From Symbiobacterium thermophilum (GTDB lineage Bacteria > Bacillota > Sulfobacillia > UBA995), in NCBI GenBank assembly GCA_020725145.1, contig DYFO01000018.1, positions 1 to 39,658 of the forward strand: a stretch of 39,658 nucleotides of DNA, written 5' to 3'. Positions 16,960 through 24,150 of the stretch are shown here, piece after piece. The stretch's first letter is position 1, and each line of letters starts with the position of its first letter. A model generated the notes under the pieces. It had not been told where the DNA came from, made no database searches, and saw only the letters and a program-made list of their open reading frames with translations. The position numbers and the translations under genes are program-made.

Positions 16960-18380
16960 AAGCACTCAAGATGGGTTTCGAGCCGCGCGCCGTGGCCGTC
17001 CTCGGCGCATCGCGGGACCCGGCCAAGTTCGGGCACTGGACGGTGGACATCCTGCTGCGTGCGGGCTTCCCGGGGAAGGTTTACCCGGTGAATCCCGGGA
17101 CCGAGGAGATCCTGGGCCTCAAGTGCTGGCCGGACGTGAGGGAGATACCCGGGCCGGTGGACCTGGCCTGCATCTGCCAGCCCGCGCCCAAGGTGCGCCC
17201 GCTGCTTGAGGCTTGCGTGGAGAAGAAAGTACCGCTGGTCGTGATATTCTCCTCGGGCTTTGCCGAGACCGGCCCCGAAGGCAAGAAGGCAGAAGCCGAA
17301 CTGGTTCGCACCATCCGCGGCTCGTCCACCCGGATCGTCGGTCCCAACTCGTTGGGGATCATCAACACCGCCAACCGGCTGATCGCCAGTTTCGGCCGCG
17401 AGATCGTGCAACGCGACCATCCACCGGGCGAGGTGGCGTTCCTCTCCCAGAGCGGGGCTTTCGGCCAGGCCCTTTACTGCTGGGCACAGGACATGAACCT
17501 CGGCCTCTCCAAGTTCATCAGCACCGGCAACGAGGCGGATCTCGGCTGCCCCGAGTACCTTGAGTACCTGGCACGGGACGCCGGGACCCGGGTGATCATG
17601 ATGTACCTCGAAGGTCTCCAGCACGGCAGGCGGTTCATCGAAGTCGCCCGCCGCGCGGTGGCCCAAAAGCCGGTCCTGGTGCTGAAGGTAGGCCGCAGCC
17701 GGGCCGGAAGGCGGGCGGCGGCGTCGCACACGGGGGCGCTGGCCGGCGAGGACGAGGTCTATGCGGCGGCATTCCGGCAGGCGGGAGTCATCCGGGTCGG
17801 CGATCCCGAGGACATGTTCGACGCTGCCCGCGCACTGGTAAGGCAGCCCCCGCTCGCCGGCAACCGCATAGCCATCGTCACCAGTTCCGGGGGCATCGGC
17901 GTGCAGACTGCCGATGCCTGCGAGGACATGGGTCTGGAGGTCCCGGTGCTGGGTGAGGGGACCTTTGGCGAAGTGGGTGGCGAGTTGCCCCATTTCGCAG
18001 CGGTGGCCAATCCCATTGATCTCACCTCCCAGGTGCACCTGAACCCACACTGGTTCGCCGGGGTTGTGCGTGCCCTCGTGCGGTGCCCCGAAGTGGATGG
18101 GGTGATCGTGGGCGTGTCGGCCTTCCGCCAGGTGGAGATCGCGCGGCAGATCGCGGCGGGAGCCGAGGGGTCGGCCAAGCCCGTGCTGGTATCATGGACT
18201 ATCGGCAGCGCCGCCCGCGATGCCGTTGCCGAACTCGAAGCTCAGGGCATACCGGTTTATCCCACCCCCGATCGCGCCGCCCGTGCCATGGGGCGGCTGT
18301 GGGAGTATACCAGGTTCCGGCGGCGCCAGCGCGAGCGCCTGGCGGCGGATCAGGGTCAGGAGAGAGGAGATGCGAGTTGA
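16956..18380 (+). CDS. ADP-forming acyl-CoA synthetase, alpha subunit
   Basis: CoA-binding and phosphohistidine subunit of ACD, working with the ATP-grasp subunit encoded before iorA. 474 residues: CoA-binding Rossmann domain (PRAVAVLGASRDPAKFGHW), succinyl-CoA-ligase-like domain (VAFLSQSGAFGQAL, GPNSLGIIN) and a third domain with IVTSSGGIGVQTADACED. His258 in SHTGALAGED corresponds to the phosphorylated His257 of Pyrococcus ACD. The TTG at 16956 overlaps the iorB stop. An ATG at 16971 is a weaker alternative. It would convert the acyl-CoA made by IorAB into acid plus ATP. Confidence 0.92.
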   Translation: MKALKMGFEPRAVAVLGASRDPAKFGHWTVDILLRAGFPGKVYPVNPGTEEILGLKCWPDVREIPGPVDLACICQPAPKVRPLLEACVEKKVPLVVIFSSGFAETGPEGKKAEAELVRTIRGSSTRIVGPNSLGIINTANRLIASFGREIVQRDHPPGEVAFLSQSGAFGQALYCWAQDMNLGLSKFISTGNEADLGCPEYLEYLARDAGTRVIMMYLEGLQHGRRFIEVARRAVAQKPVLVLKVGRSRAGRRAAASHTGALAGEDEVYAAAFRQAGVIRVGDPEDMFDAARALVRQPPLAGNRIAIVTSSGGIGVQTADACEDMGLEVPVLGEGTFGEVGGELPHFAAVANPIDLTSQVHLNPHWFAGVVRALVRCPEVDGVIVGVSAFRQVEIARQIAAGAEGSAKPVLVSWTIGSAARDAVAELEAQGIPVYPTPDRAARAMGRLWEYTRFRRRQRERLAADQGQERGDAS

Positions 18381-19141
18381 CGCGGCGTGTTGGCATCGTT
18401 GGCCTGGGGACTATCGGACGCTATCTATACAAGCAGGGCTTGCAGGATCCCGAGATCGAACTGGTTTTCATCTACGACCAGGATGCCCGGGCCGTGGAGG
18501 CTCTTGACCCGTCCATCGCCCTGGGCGGACTGGAGGAGATCGCCGCGGTCGATGTGGACCTGGTAGTGGAGGCGGCGCATGCTTCCGTGGTGGCCGCCTA
18601 CGGCGAGTACATCTTGCGTCGGGCCGATCTGCTCGCGTTTTCCCCGTCGGCGCTGGCCGACCAGGACGTTTACGAACGCGTCGAGCACGCTTGCCGGGTC
18701 TGGGGGCGCAGGTTCCTGGTGCCCCACGGGGCGATCCTCGGGCTTGACGGCATCCGGGACGGCCGCCACCGCCTGACCGGAGTCGGCATCACCACCACCA
18801 AGAAACCGGGAAGCCTTAACAGGCCGGAAACGGAGCGGGTCGTGGTCTACGATGGTCCCACTCGGGGGGCGTGTCTGGCCTATCCCCGTAACAGCAACGT
18901 CCACGCCGCCATCGCGCTGGCCGGGCTGGGGTTCGACCGGACACACTCCCGGATCATCGCCGACCCGCAGTCGACGACCAATCGGCACGACATCGCCGTG
19001 GAGGGGGACGGGTTTCGCTTCACCATCACCGTGGAGAGCGACCCCCGCGGGCGGGTGACAGGAGCCTACACGCCCGAGTCCGCCTACCAGACCCTCAGGC
19101 GGCTGTGCGTGGGAACGGTACCGGGAATCTTCTGTGTGTAG
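18377..19141 (+). CDS. Aspartate-dehydrogenase-family NAD(P)-dependent oxidoreductase
   Basis: 254 residues. N-terminal Rossmann motif VGIVGLGTIGRYL. The C-terminal half follows the L-aspartate dehydrogenase (DUF108/NadX) pattern: TTTKKPGSL, YPRNSNVHAAIALAGLGFD, IIADPQSTTNRHDIAVEGDG. AspDH reversibly deaminates L-aspartate to oxaloacetate or its imine. In this operon, which has no NAD-synthesis neighbours, it more plausibly deaminates the imported amino acid, or a derivative, to the 2-oxoacid used by IorAB; that is inference. The TTG start overlaps the previous stop (TTGA) and follows AGAGAGGAG. Confidence 0.82.
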   Translation: MTRRVGIVGLGTIGRYLYKQGLQDPEIELVFIYDQDARAVEALDPSIALGGLEEIAAVDVDLVVEAAHASVVAAYGEYILRRADLLAFSPSALADQDVYERVEHACRVWGRRFLVPHGAILGLDGIRDGRHRLTGVGITTTKKPGSLNRPETERVVVYDGPTRGACLAYPRNSNVHAAIALAGLGFDRTHSRIIADPQSTTNRHDIAVEGDGFRFTITVESDPRGRVTGAYTPESAYQTLRRLCVGTVPGIFCV

Positions 19142-19152
19142 GGAGGTCAGCC

Positions 19153-21015
19153 ATGCACGGATACCACGGTCGGTTGCTGAGAGTTGACCTGGCCGGGCCG
19201 AAGTCGGAGGTCGAAGCGTTGCCCGAGGAATACCTGCGGCGCTTCATCGGGGGCAAGGGATTGGGCGCCAAGCTCCTGTTCGAGGAGGTGGCGGCAGGAC
19301 AGGAACCCCTTGACCCGCGGACACCGGTGTTCTTCGCCGCCGGCCCCTTCGTCGGTACCCGCATCCCCACCAGCGCGCGGCTAAGCCTGGTGTCCAAGTC
19401 GCCCCTCACCGGGATCTACCTGGATTCATCGGTCGGCGACCGCTTGGGCCCCACCTTGCGCGCGGCCGGATACGACGCGATGGCCCTCACCGGACAGGCG
19501 GCCCGCCCCGTCGTTTTGCTTGTCGACGCCGAGGGGGCCAGGACCGAGCCCGCCGGGGAGCTGTGGGGCAAGGGGTGCCTCGAGACCGCGCAGCGGCTGA
19601 AGGAGAGGTACCCCGGCAGCGCCGTCGCCTGCATCGGTCCGGCCGGCGAGCGGGAGGTTCTTTACAGCTGCATCTACTCCGAGGCCCGTTTCGCGGGCCG
19701 GGGAGGTGGAGGCGCGCTGCTCGGCCGCAAGCAGGTCAAGGCCATCGTGCTGCTTGGGGGCGATCGCAAGGTCTCCATCGCCAACCCCGAGGCCTTCGAC
19801 GCCGGGGTTCGGGAATGCCACGAGAAGATCCAGGCCCATCCGGTGGTGCGGCGAGGCGGTCCCCTGCAGACCTACGGCACCCCCAACGTCGTTGCCCTTC
19901 TTCAGGCCATGGGGGTGCTGCCGACCCGCAACTGGCAGGCCAACACCTTCGAGCATGCCGAGAACATCTCCGGTGAGGCCATGCGCAGCCGGATGTTCAA
20001 GGCCCTGGAACCCTGCACGGGTTGTCCCATCGCCTGTGGCAAGCTCAGCGAGATCCGTCAGGGACCGTTTGCCGGCACCCAGGTGCGGGGGCCGGAGCTT
20101 GAGACGGTGTACGCGCTGGGCTCGCTGGTGGCCCTGGACGCCATCGAGAAGGTGGCCTATGCCAACCACCTGTGCAACGACCTCGGACTGGACACCATAT
20201 CGACCGGTGTTACCATCGCTTTCGCCATGGAGCTCTTCGAGCGCGGGATCATCACCTCGGGTGACACCGATGGGATGGAGCTCCGTTTCGGCGATGCCGA
20301 TGCGGTGTGCGGCCTCATAAGGAAGATAGCCTACCGGGAGGGTCTGGGCGATCTGCTGGCCGGGGGAACCCGCCGTGCGGCACGGAGCATCGGCTCGGGG
20401 GCCGAAGCGTATGCCATGCACACCAAGGGCCTGGAGCTTCCCGCCTACGACCCCAGAGGGATGAAGGCCATGGGGTTGGCCTACGCCACCGCGGATCGTG
20501 GGGGCTGCCACCTTCGCGCCTCGACGCTCAACATCGAACTGCGGGGCCTGGTGGACGAGCGCGTGGACCGTTTTGCGCACCAGGGCAAGGCCAAGTACAT
20601 CAAGAACATTCAGGATGCCTGGGCGACGGCAGACGCGCTGACCTACTGCAAGTTCGGCGGTTACGCCATCGTCCCTCCGCTCGCGGCCAAGCTTCTTGAG
20701 GCCATCACCGGGGTGGAATACGGGTTGGACGGCCTGCTTGAAGCGGGTGAGCGCATCTACAACCTGACGCGTCTTTTCAACGTACGCGAGGGACTGACGC
20801 GCGCCGACGACGCGTTGCCCCGGCGTCTGCTTGCGGAGGGGACGGCCGACGGGCCCAGCGCGGGTCAGACGGTGGACCTCGACACCATGCTGGACGAGTA
20901 CTACGACCTCAGGGGTTGGGACCGGACGGGTATCCCCACCGCGGCGACGCTTGGGCGGCTGGGGCTGGAGCGGGAAGGACGCGCGGCCGGGATCGACTTC
21001 GGGCAAAGGGGTTGA
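19153..21015 (+). CDS. Aldehyde ferredoxin oxidoreductase family protein
   Basis: Tungsten (or molybdenum) pterin enzyme oxidising aldehydes to acids with ferredoxin as acceptor. 620 residues. The N-terminal domain has RFIGGKGLGAKLL, GPFVGTRIPTSARL and ARFAGRGGGGALLGRKQVKA, where the Pyrococcus enzyme has a GRGGLGA pterin-binding loop. The [4Fe-4S] ligands are Cys288, Cys291 and Cys295 (CTGCPIAC), the same numbering as Pyrococcus furiosus AOR, with Cys499 (TYCKF) as the likely fourth. The ATG at 19153 has GGGAGG upstream. It would detoxify or harvest the aldehyde that 2-oxoacid oxidoreductases can release. Confidence 0.94.
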   Translation: MHGYHGRLLRVDLAGPKSEVEALPEEYLRRFIGGKGLGAKLLFEEVAAGQEPLDPRTPVFFAAGPFVGTRIPTSARLSLVSKSPLTGIYLDSSVGDRLGPTLRAAGYDAMALTGQAARPVVLLVDAEGARTEPAGELWGKGCLETAQRLKERYPGSAVACIGPAGEREVLYSCIYSEARFAGRGGGGALLGRKQVKAIVLLGGDRKVSIANPEAFDAGVRECHEKIQAHPVVRRGGPLQTYGTPNVVALLQAMGVLPTRNWQANTFEHAENISGEAMRSRMFKALEPCTGCPIACGKLSEIRQGPFAGTQVRGPELETVYALGSLVALDAIEKVAYANHLCNDLGLDTISTGVTIAFAMELFERGIITSGDTDGMELRFGDADAVCGLIRKIAYREGLGDLLAGGTRRAARSIGSGAEAYAMHTKGLELPAYDPRGMKAMGLAYATADRGGCHLRASTLNIELRGLVDERVDRFAHQGKAKYIKNIQDAWATADALTYCKFGGYAIVPPLAAKLLEAITGVEYGLDGLLEAGERIYNLTRLFNVREGLTRADDALPRRLLAEGTADGPSAGQTVDLDTMLDEYYDLRGWDRTGIPTAATLGRLGLEREGRAAGIDFGQRG

Positions 21016-21019
21016 CGGA

Positions 21020-21814
21020 TTGCAGGCCTGGGACTACTCCGAGCTGAGCTGGGAAGAGGTGCGCGAGGCAGCACGGGCCGGGCGCGTCGCCGTGCAGCCC
21101 TTCGGATCGCTCGAAGGTCACGGACCCCACCTGCCCTGCGGGGTGGACAACTTCATCGTGGCGGAGATCTGCCGGGGCGTGGGGAGGTGCATTCCCGAGC
21201 ATGTGGTGGTGCTGCCCCTGGTGCCCTACGGTTTTGCGCAGCACCACATGGACTTCCCCGGGGCCGTGGACGTCGGGGCGCAGCTGCTCGTCGAACTGGC
21301 GGTGGCGGTGGGGCGCTCCCTGGCCCACCACGGTTTCCGCCGGCTGGTCTTCGTCAACGGCCACGCCGCCAACTCCGCACCGCTGGACATCGCCGCCAAG
21401 CGGCTGACGCTGGAGACCGCCAGCATCTGCGCCTTGGTCGACTGGTTCAAACTTGCGGCGGGGGCGGTACGCCGACTCCGGGAATCGAGCTTCCCCGGTG
21501 GGATAAGCCACGCCTGCGAGCTTGAGACCTCGGTCATGCTCCACCTGCGCCCCGAGTTGGTGGACATGGCGAAGGCCGAGCCCAACATCTGGGAGAGCGG
21601 GTCTGACTACCTCTGGCGCGACCTTTATCCGCCGTCTCCGGTGAATTTCATGGACGCCTGGAGCCGCATCAGCGCCAGGGGCGTCATGGGGGACCCCACC
21701 ACGGCCACGGCCGACAAGGGCCGCGAGATATTCGAGGAGGCCGTGCGCGAACTTGGCCGCTTCATCGAGCAGTTCGGCCGCTACCAGATCCGCCCCCGTC
21801 CCGACCATCACTGA
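21020..21814 (+). CDS. Creatininase-family amidohydrolase
   Basis: Metal-dependent hydrolase of the family that includes creatininase, formamide and lactam hydrolases and the MftE peptidase. About 264 residues. Metal and catalytic motifs: GSLEGHGPHLPCGVDN (E, H and D ligands), HHMDFPGAVDV, VNGHAANSA and HACELETSVM (His, Glu ligands). The TTG at 21020, after AAAGGGG, begins four bases after the AOR stop; the frame to the left is inside that gene. It may open a cyclic amide or release ammonia from the imported substrate, but the reaction cannot be assigned. Confidence 0.9.
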   Translation: MQAWDYSELSWEEVREAARAGRVAVQPFGSLEGHGPHLPCGVDNFIVAEICRGVGRCIPEHVVVLPLVPYGFAQHHMDFPGAVDVGAQLLVELAVAVGRSLAHHGFRRLVFVNGHAANSAPLDIAAKRLTLETASICALVDWFKLAAGAVRRLRESSFPGGISHACELETSVMLHLRPELVDMAKAEPNIWESGSDYLWRDLYPPSPVNFMDAWSRISARGVMGDPTTATADKGREIFEEAVRELGRFIEQFGRYQIRPRPDHH

Positions 21815-21911
21815 GCGGCGGCAGGTAGATCGTTTCCAGGTGGCGAAGACCACCGGCGAAACCTGACCCGGGGACCTTCCTGCGGACGGTCTTCAAAGGA
21901 GTCGATTCGGC

Positions 21912-22460
21912 GTGGTCCGTCTGATTTTACCCAACGCCAACGAAGGTTCGCATCTGCCGCTGCGCGGGCTGGCGGAGGCCGGCATCCTCGTCGCCCTGGC
22001 CACCGTGCTGTCTTTCGTCAAGCTCTACTCCTTTCCCCAGGGCGGGTCGGTGACCGCCGGCAGCATGGTTCCCATCCTGTTCATCGGCTTGCGCTGGGGC
22101 CCGGTCCTGGGCCTGCTCGGGGGAGCGGTGTACGGCGTGGTCCAGCTCGTCATGGAACCGTACGTGTATCACCCCGTCCAGGTCCTGCTCGACTACCCCT
22201 TGGCCTTCGGCCTGCTGGGTCTGGCGGGCCTGTTCCGGGCACGGCCGGCGCTGGCGGTGACCGCCGGCATCGGCGGGCGTTTTCTGTGCCACTGGCTGTC
22301 CGGGGTCATCTTCTTCGCCGCATACGCCGGAGCGCGGCACCCGGCGGTCTACTCGGCCATCTACAACGGCAGCTACCTCGTTCCTGAACTTGCGGTCAGC
22401 GTGGTGGTGGTTTCCGTGCTGGCGCGGATGGTAAGCCTCGACGGCGCCCGTCATGCCTGA
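21912..22460 (+). CDS. thiT: Thiamine-specific ECF transporter S component
   Basis: Membrane substrate-binding subunit for thiamine that works with a shared EcfA/A'/T energising module, which is not in this window. 182 residues, six hydrophobic segments. The ThiT-like motif region is SFVKLYSFPQGGSVTAGSMVPI and FIGLRWGPVLGLLGGAVYGVVQ, then DYPLAFGLLGLAGLF. The GTG start follows AAAGGAG by ten bases. The 97-bp leader contains a small hairpin (GGTGG/CCACC) and an ACCTGA but no convincing TPP riboswitch. It overlaps the thiamine pyrophosphokinase gene, linking uptake to activation. Confidence 0.9.
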   Translation: MVRLILPNANEGSHLPLRGLAEAGILVALATVLSFVKLYSFPQGGSVTAGSMVPILFIGLRWGPVLGLLGGAVYGVVQLVMEPYVYHPVQVLLDYPLAFGLLGLAGLFRARPALAVTAGIGGRFLCHWLSGVIFFAAYAGARHPAVYSAIYNGSYLVPELAVSVVVVSVLARMVSLDGARHA

Positions 22461-23151
22461 ATCGGCCGTCCTGGTGTTCGCCGGCGGTCCGGTAACCGGC
22501 TACGGGGCGCTACGGCGGCTCGCGGCGGCGGAACGGTGGGAGGAGGCCCTGGTGGTAGCCGCCGATGGGGGCATGAAGCACTGTGCGGCGCTTGGCCTGC
22601 GCCCCCAGGTGGTCATCGGCGACCTCGATTCGCTTCCCCGGGCCTTCCGGCGGCGGCTGCGCGACGAGATCGCCGAGGTGATCGGGGTTCCGGAGGCGAA
22701 GGAGCAGACCGACCTGCAGCTTGCCCTGGAGCTGGTAAGCCGCCGTGCGGTGGCCGGGCTGACGGTGGTGGGGGCGACGGGTGGCGGCCGGCTGGATCAC
22801 AGCCTGGCCGCCGTGTACGCCGGGGTCCCGCTCGCGCGCGACGGGTGGCGGGTCAGGTATCTGGACGGCCGGCACGAGCTGTGGCTGCTCGCCGGCCCCT
22901 CGGATTTGACGCTGCACGGCTCACCGGGGCAGTACCTGTCTGTCCTGGCGCTGAGCGAGCAGACCTCGGGGGTGTTCATACGCGGAACCCGCTGGGAGCT
23001 CGAGCAGGCCACGCTGCGGTGGGGCGAATCCCGCGGGATCAGCAATGAGTTTGGACCCGGCCCGGCTCGCCTGGGGTTGAAAGAAGGGGTGCTGGCGGTG
23101 GTGGTCGTCAGCGCCGCGCGTCAGCTCAGGCCGCGCGCTCCTGCCAGGTAG
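22453..23151 (+). CDS. thiN: Thiamine pyrophosphokinase
   Basis: Transfers pyrophosphate from ATP to thiamine, giving TPP in the cytoplasm. 232 residues. Signature motifs: VVAADGGMKH, VVIGDLDS (metal/ATP site), EQTDLQLAL and GATGGGRLDHSLA, followed by the C-terminal beta-sandwich thiamine-binding domain. The ATG overlaps the end of thiT by 8 bp. TPP is the cofactor of IorA upstream, so the last two genes of the train complete its needs. The 3' end overlaps convergent plsY by 31 bp. Confidence 0.93.
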   Translation: MPESAVLVFAGGPVTGYGALRRLAAAERWEEALVVAADGGMKHCAALGLRPQVVIGDLDSLPRAFRRRLRDEIAEVIGVPEAKEQTDLQLALELVSRRAVAGLTVVGATGGGRLDHSLAAVYAGVPLARDGWRVRYLDGRHELWLLAGPSDLTLHGSPGQYLSVLALSEQTSGVFIRGTRWELEQATLRWGESRGISNEFGPGPARLGLKEGVLAVVVVSAARQLRPRAPAR

Positions 23152-23702
23152 TCGCGCACGTTCTCGCGGTGCTTGGCGATGACGATCGCCGCCAGGCAAA
23201 GACCGAACAGCGCCCACTCGGCCCTTCCGCCTAGCCAGTACAGCACGCCGGGCAGCAGCAGGAAGGCCACGACCACTCCCATGTAGGTGCTGCGAAAGAC
23301 GAGCGCGAAGGCCGCGACCAGCGGGATCATGACCGCGATGGCCTGGGGCAGAAGCACCAGCATCGCCCCTGCGGAAGTCCCCAGTCCCTTGCCGCCTCCA
23401 CGCAAGCCCAGAAAGAGCATCCAGTTGTGTCCGGCCACCGCCGCCAGCGCACACACATGCGGCAACCAGGGGGTGCTGGACAGGCTTGCTCCCAGGTAGA
23501 CGGCAAGCGCTCCCTTGCCCACGTCCAGCGCGGCGGTGGCCGCGCCTGCCCATACACCCACGTTGCGGGCGGTGTTCATACCCCCGACGTTGCCGCTGCC
23601 CACCCGGCGGATATCGGCGCCCGAGCAGAGCTTGGTAAACAGGTAGGCGGACGGAAAGGACCCCACGAGGTAGCTCAGACCCACCAGCAGAAAGTCCCGC
23701 AC
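23121..23702 (-). CDS. plsY: Glycerol-3-phosphate acyltransferase PlsY-like
   Basis: Integral membrane enzyme that acylates glycerol-3-phosphate from acyl-phosphate, the first step of phospholipid synthesis in most Gram-positive bacteria. 193 residues. Family motifs: GSFPSAYLFTK, GSGNVGGMNTARN (usually GSGNxGATNxxR, so Ala-Thr reads Gly-Met), LDVGKGALAV and GHNWMLFLGLRGGGKGLGTS. The GTG start follows GGGGGT and AAGG. The N-terminal extension of the open frame is low-complexity and not homologous. The altered second motif leaves room for a divergent paralogue. Confidence 0.9.
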   Translation of the reverse strand: MRDFLLVGLSYLVGSFPSAYLFTKLCSGADIRRVGSGNVGGMNTARNVGVWAGAATAALDVGKGALAVYLGASLSSTPWLPHVCALAAVAGHNWMLFLGLRGGGKGLGTSAGAMLVLLPQAIAVMIPLVAAFALVFRSTYMGVVVAFLLLPGVLYWLGGRAEWALFGLCLAAIVIAKHRENVRDYLAGARGLS

Positions 23703-23832
23703 CCTTGACGACCCCCTGGGATAGCTTCTTCCCGCAACCCCACCCGACCATTCGGCGGTCGTGACCTCACTCCCTGCGGCTGCCCGGCATAACATGGGAC
23801 GGACGGGTCGCGGGGGGGGCAGGTGCGGGCGT

Positions 23833-24150
23833 GTGGGAGGCGACGGCGCGACGCCGCTTGACGAGTTGCCCCGCGGGGAATGGGCGGTCGTGCGAGCGGT
23901 CAAGCGGGGTCCCGAACGGTTGCTCGACTTCGGGCTTCTGCCCGGGACCACCATCCGGGTCGTCACCGCCGCCCCGCTGGGTGACCCGCTGGTGGTCGAG
24001 GTTCGGGGGACACGGCTGGGCCTGCGCCGTCGCCACGCCCGACACATCCTCGTCACCCCGTGTCCGCCGCCCGCAGGTGCTGACGGTGGCGCTGGCGGGC
24101 AGTCCCAACGTCGGCAAGACCACGCTCTTCAACGCCCTCACCGGTCTTAA
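23833..24150 (+). CDS. feoA: FeoA ferrous iron transport protein
   Basis: Small cytosolic SH3-like protein that assists FeoB. The core is PLDELPRGEWAVVRAV...LLDFGLLPGTTIRVV...DPLVVEVRGTRLGLRRRHARHILV, about 75 residues. The GTG at 23833 is chosen because AGGTG lies seven bases upstream; an ATG at 23794 and a GTG at 23761 are alternatives lacking a site. After ILV the frame runs on for about 30 residues of proline- and glycine-rich sequence inside feoB before its stop. That tail looks like a shadow of feoB, so a frameshift or an unusual long overlap is possible. Confidence 0.85.
   Translation: MGGDGATPLDELPRGEWAVVRAVKRGPERLLDFGLLPGTTIRVVTAAPLGDPLVVEVRGTRLGLRRRHARHILVTPCPPPAGADGGAGGQSQRRQDHALQRPHRS

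Noticed and set aside
21830-21890. TPP riboswitch ahead of thiT
   Set aside because: ACCTGA at 21861 and a small hairpin (21839-21854) recall the element, but the CTGAGA motif and the 3' pairing strand are absent. A covariance search would decide.
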